Assembly: GCA_031259345.1 (NCBI GenBank)
Contig: JAIRLQ010000044.1
Coordinates: 1 to 8,092 of the forward strand
DNA length: 8,092 nucleotides
Source: Treponema sp.
GTDB taxonomy: Bacteria > Spirochaetota > Spirochaetia > Treponematales > Breznakiellaceae
Reading direction: 5' to 3'
This document shows, piece by piece, positions 6,156 to 8,092 of the stretch (the stretch's first letter is position 1; each line of letters begins with the position of its first letter). Below the pieces are notes generated by a model. It was not told where the DNA came from. It made no database searches and saw only the letters and a list, made by a program, of their open reading frames with translations. The translations under genes and the position numbers were made by a program.

Positions 6156-6707
6156 CTAAAACTTAAAAATAACGCCCAGTATTCCCGCGGCGGCGATGTA
6201 AACTACCGGATGCGCCCTGAATTTACGGATCAGTATAAAAAGCACTACAAAAAGCGCGCACTGCCCGATACGTAGATGTTCGTACCAGAGAACGGCGTCG
6301 CTGTTCCACAGTGATATTTTTAGTACAGGAATACAGGCCGCGCAGAGCAGGCCCGCCGCCGCCGGACGGAGTCCTGTGAAAACCGCCTGGACGTTTTTGT
6401 TTTCCTTGAACGCCTGCAGCATCCCCGCCACGATGCAGATGATGATGATCGAGGGGGTAACGAGCCCCAGGGCGGCCGTCACACAGCCGGGAATGCCGGC
6501 GGCGTGGTAGCCGGTATAGATCGCCAAATTTACCCCCACAGCTCCGGGCGAGGACTGGGCTACCGCCAGCATGTCGGGGATTGCGTATACATCAAGCCAG
6601 GGGGCGGTACCGGCCAGCTTGTAGATAAAAGGCAGGGTGGCAAGCCCGCCGCCTATGGCAAAGAGGCCTATCTTGAAAAATTCCGCAAAGAGAATAAGCA
6701 GCGTCAC
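6156..6707 (-). CDS. Chromate transporter family protein, second half-size CHR subunit
   Basis: A 183-residue hydrophobic inner-membrane protein made of one CHR domain, the short-chain form in which two separate genes encode the halves of a ChrA-type transporter. The CHR pattern shows as FFKIGLFAIGGGLATLPF (10-27) and AQSSPGAVGVN (50-60), followed by several membrane-spanning stretches and a late hydrophobic helix near 150-180. Characterised long ChrA proteins export chromate; the natural substrate of short pairs in anaerobes is often untested. It starts with GTG at 6707, overlapping the stop of the preceding CHR gene by 4 nt (GTGA), with GGGGA about 9 nt upstream. The overlap points to coupled translation in equal amounts, as expected for a heterodimer. 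Its stop lies 27 nt from that of the convergent Memo-like gene. Confidence 0.88.
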   Translation of the reverse strand: MTLLILFAEFFKIGLFAIGGGLATLPFIYKLAGTAPWLDVYAIPDMLAVAQSSPGAVGVNLAIYTGYHAAGIPGCVTAALGLVTPSIIIICIVAGMLQAFKENKNVQAVFTGLRPAAAGLLCAACIPVLKISLWNSDAVLWYEHLRIGQCALFVVLFILIRKFRAHPVVYIAAAGILGVIFKF

Positions 6708-7255
6708 GGTGTCTTTTCCCCGTCTTTTTTAGGCCGGTAGAGCAGAAACCCCGCCGCGCCGGCGGCCGCCACAAGCAGTACCGGAGAAGCGCTCAGTACG
6801 GCGGACAGTCCAAGGACAATCACAAAAATCACCGGGGCTTTGAAGTCTTTGAAAATGCCTTTCAGCATCTTGAGTACCGTATCCGCGATCAGGGCGCCGA
6901 CCGCCACCCTTATTCCCCCAAAGGCGCGGCGTACCACCGGGATCTCCGCGTAGTTGGCAAGAAAAACCGCCACAAAGCTTATCAGGACAAGAGAGGGGAA
7001 TATCAGGCCCATTGTGGCGATAACGCCTCCCAAAATGCCCTTCCGCTTAAAGCCGATAAAAGTAGCGGTATTAACGGCAATCACGCCGGGAGTCACCTGG
7101 CCGATGGTATAGTAGTCCATCACTTCTTCCATGGTGACCCACTTTTTTTTGGCGATAAGTTCTTTTTCTATTACCGGAAGGATGGCGTATCCGCCCCCGT
7201 AGGTAAGGGCGCCTATGCGGACAAAAATAAAAAACAGTTCTGCTAATTCTTTCAT
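6704..7255 (-). CDS. Chromate transporter family protein, first half-size CHR subunit
   Basis: A 183-residue membrane protein, the same length as its downstream partner and clearly paralogous. The CHR domain opens with FVRIGALTYGGGYAILPVIE (11-30), then GQVTPGVIAVNTATFIGF (52-69), with hydrophobic spans near 75-100, 110-125 and 140-172 and a charged tail ending KKDGEKTP. This half keeps the classical GGGYAxLP and GQxTPGP-like motif (here GQVTPG); the second half has the diverged version. In known short CHR pairs the two proteins act together and are proposed to sit in opposite orientations. The ATG overlaps the aspS stop by 4 nt (ATGA), and no strong separate ribosome site is seen, so translation probably depends on aspS. 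The substrate is inferred from the family name only. Confidence 0.9.
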   Translation of the reverse strand: MKELAELFFIFVRIGALTYGGGYAILPVIEKELIAKKKWVTMEEVMDYYTIGQVTPGVIAVNTATFIGFKRKGILGGVIATMGLIFPSLVLISFVAVFLANYAEIPVVRRAFGGIRVAVGALIADTVLKMLKGIFKDFKAPVIFVIVLGLSAVLSASPVLLVAAAGAAGFLLYRPKKDGEKTP

Positions 7256-8092
7256 GTTTTATGTTCAGGGTAGACAACAGACAGGTGCAGCTCTTTAAGC
7301 TGTTTTGCGTCAACTTCTCCGGGACAATCATCCATGGGACTCTTTGCGAAGGAATCTTTCGGAAAGGCGATCACTTCCTTTATCGAAGTTTCCCCGGCCA
7401 TGAGCATCACGAGCCGGTCAAAACCCGGCGCGATACCGCCGTGGGGAGGGGCGCCGTATTTGAACGCCTCGGTGAGGAAACCGAACTTGGTACGGGCCTC
7501 CTCCGGGGGAATGCCGACAATACCGAAGATACGGTTTTGCAGTTCCGGGTTGTGGATACGAATGGAACCGGAGGCAAGCTCATAGCCGTTAAGTACCAGA
7601 TCGTAGAGGTCGCCCTTTACCGCGCCGGGGTCCTTCTCCAAAGTGTCGTGGTACTGTTCCTGCGGGTAACTGAACATATGATGGGCCGCCTCCCAGCGGT
7701 TCTCGTCTTCGTTAAATTCGAATAAAGGAAAATCAACTATCCAGACAAACTCAAAACGCCTTTTACCGCCGGCAAGGCCATCGGTTTTACCATCGATGCT
7801 TTCCGCAAGCTTAAGGTCTTTGCCCAGCTTGGAACGTACCGCTCCCAGGGCGGTGTTGGCGGTTTTTCTTTTTGGGTCCGCCACGATAAGTATAAGGTCT
7901 CCGGGCCTGGCGCCCAAATCGCCGCATATCCGCCCCGCCTGTTCCGCGAAGAATTTGGAAACCCCGCCTTCCAAAACAGGCGCGTCTCCGCTGCCGCCCA
8001 CCTTCATCCAGGCAAGCCCCTTCGCCCGGTAGATCTTCGCGTGGGCCTCCAGTTCCTGAATCTGTTTTCTGGAATAAGAGGCGCCCCCCATA
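7252..8092 (-). CDS. aspS: Aspartyl-tRNA synthetase, C-terminal 280 codons (5' part outside the window)
   Basis: The frame is open to the right edge, so the Met near 8091 is internal. Bacterial AspRS is about 590-600 residues, so roughly the C-terminal half is present. It charges tRNA-Asp with aspartate in the cytoplasm. Visible landmarks, in order, are the bacterial GAD insertion region (KGLAWMKV, GGVSKFF, GDLILIVAD, ALGAVRSKLGKDL), the return to the catalytic core (FVWIVDFPLFEFNEDE, AAHHMFSYP), the ATP-site block YELASGSIRIHN, and class II motif 3, GGIAPGFDRLVMLMAG, with its invariant arginine, followed by EVIAFPK. Motifs 1 and 2 and the anticodon-binding domain lie beyond the window. Whether it is discriminating or also charges tRNA-Asn cannot be judged. 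Its TGA overlaps the first CHR gene by 4 nt, so a housekeeping synthetase leads a transporter operon. Confidence 0.97.
   Translation of the reverse strand, partial: MGGASYSRKQIQELEAHAKIYRAKGLAWMKVGGSGDAPVLEGGVSKFFAEQAGRICGDLGARPGDLILIVADPKRKTANTALGAVRSKLGKDLKLAESIDGKTDGLAGGKRRFEFVWIVDFPLFEFNEDENRWEAAHHMFSYPQEQYHDTLEKDPGAVKGDLYDLVLNGYELASGSIRIHNPELQNRIFGIVGIPPEEARTKFGFLTEAFKYGAPPHGGIAPGFDRLVMLMAGETSIKEVIAFPKDSFAKSPMDDCPGEVDAKQLKELHLSVVYPEHKT

Noticed and set aside
7261..7725. Plus-strand open frame (154 codons) opposite aspS
   Set aside because: The opposite strand is unmistakable AspRS and this frame has no family features or ribosome site.
1..8092. CRISPR array, tRNA/rRNA gene, insertion sequence or prophage signal
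   Set aside because: Reading through both strands showed no regularly spaced repeats, cloverleaf-like segments, transposase motifs or terminal repeats.

Overview
The window looks like ordinary bacterial chromosome: dense genes, 4-bp overlaps, AT-rich intergenic DNA and good Shine-Dalgarno sites. The gene content is an aspartyl-tRNA synthetase, a split chromate-transporter-family pair, a Memo-like protein, and an FGGY kinase with a uroporphyrinogen-decarboxylase-like (URO-D-like) protein. It suggests an anaerobic, possibly gut-associated bacterium. A spirochaete of the Treponema group is my best guess, but this rests on protein style only and is not proven by the sequence.

Left part (1-4989): a divergent carbohydrate locus. 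From a 313-nt control region (2147-2459), the minus strand carries an FGGY-family sugar/polyol kinase followed after 2 nt by a URO-D-like gene that leaves the window at base 1. The plus strand carries a 46-codon micro-gene that is clearly an internally deleted URO-D-like gene, then a GatD-type galactitol-1-phosphate 5-dehydrogenase, then a GatZ/KbaZ-family protein. GatD and GatZ are neighbours in classical galactitol catabolism, but here neither a PTS nor the catalytic aldolase GatY/KbaY is present. A kinase-dependent route (polyol to polyol phosphate to tagatose 6-phosphate to fructose 6-phosphate) is a reasonable hypothesis, with GatZ working alone as a 4-epimerase.

Middle (4990-6128): a 203-nt AT-rich gap, then a single plus-strand gene for a Memo-family (AmmeMemoRadiSam system B-like) protein. 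It lacks most of the family's usual metal-site residues. It has no Shine-Dalgarno site, and a predicted promoter would start its mRNA at or next to the ATG.

Right part (6156-8092): a minus-strand operon, transcribed leftwards, made of aspS (only its 3' half is in the window) and two CHR-domain membrane genes. Each is joined to the next by a 4-bp start/stop overlap. It converges on the Memo-like gene with only 27 nt between stops, and no clear intrinsic terminator is visible there.

The strongest unusual signal is the collapsed URO-D-like gene at 2460-2600. It keeps a strong ribosome site, start, reading frame, both ends of the parent protein and a stop that overlaps the ribosome site of gatD.
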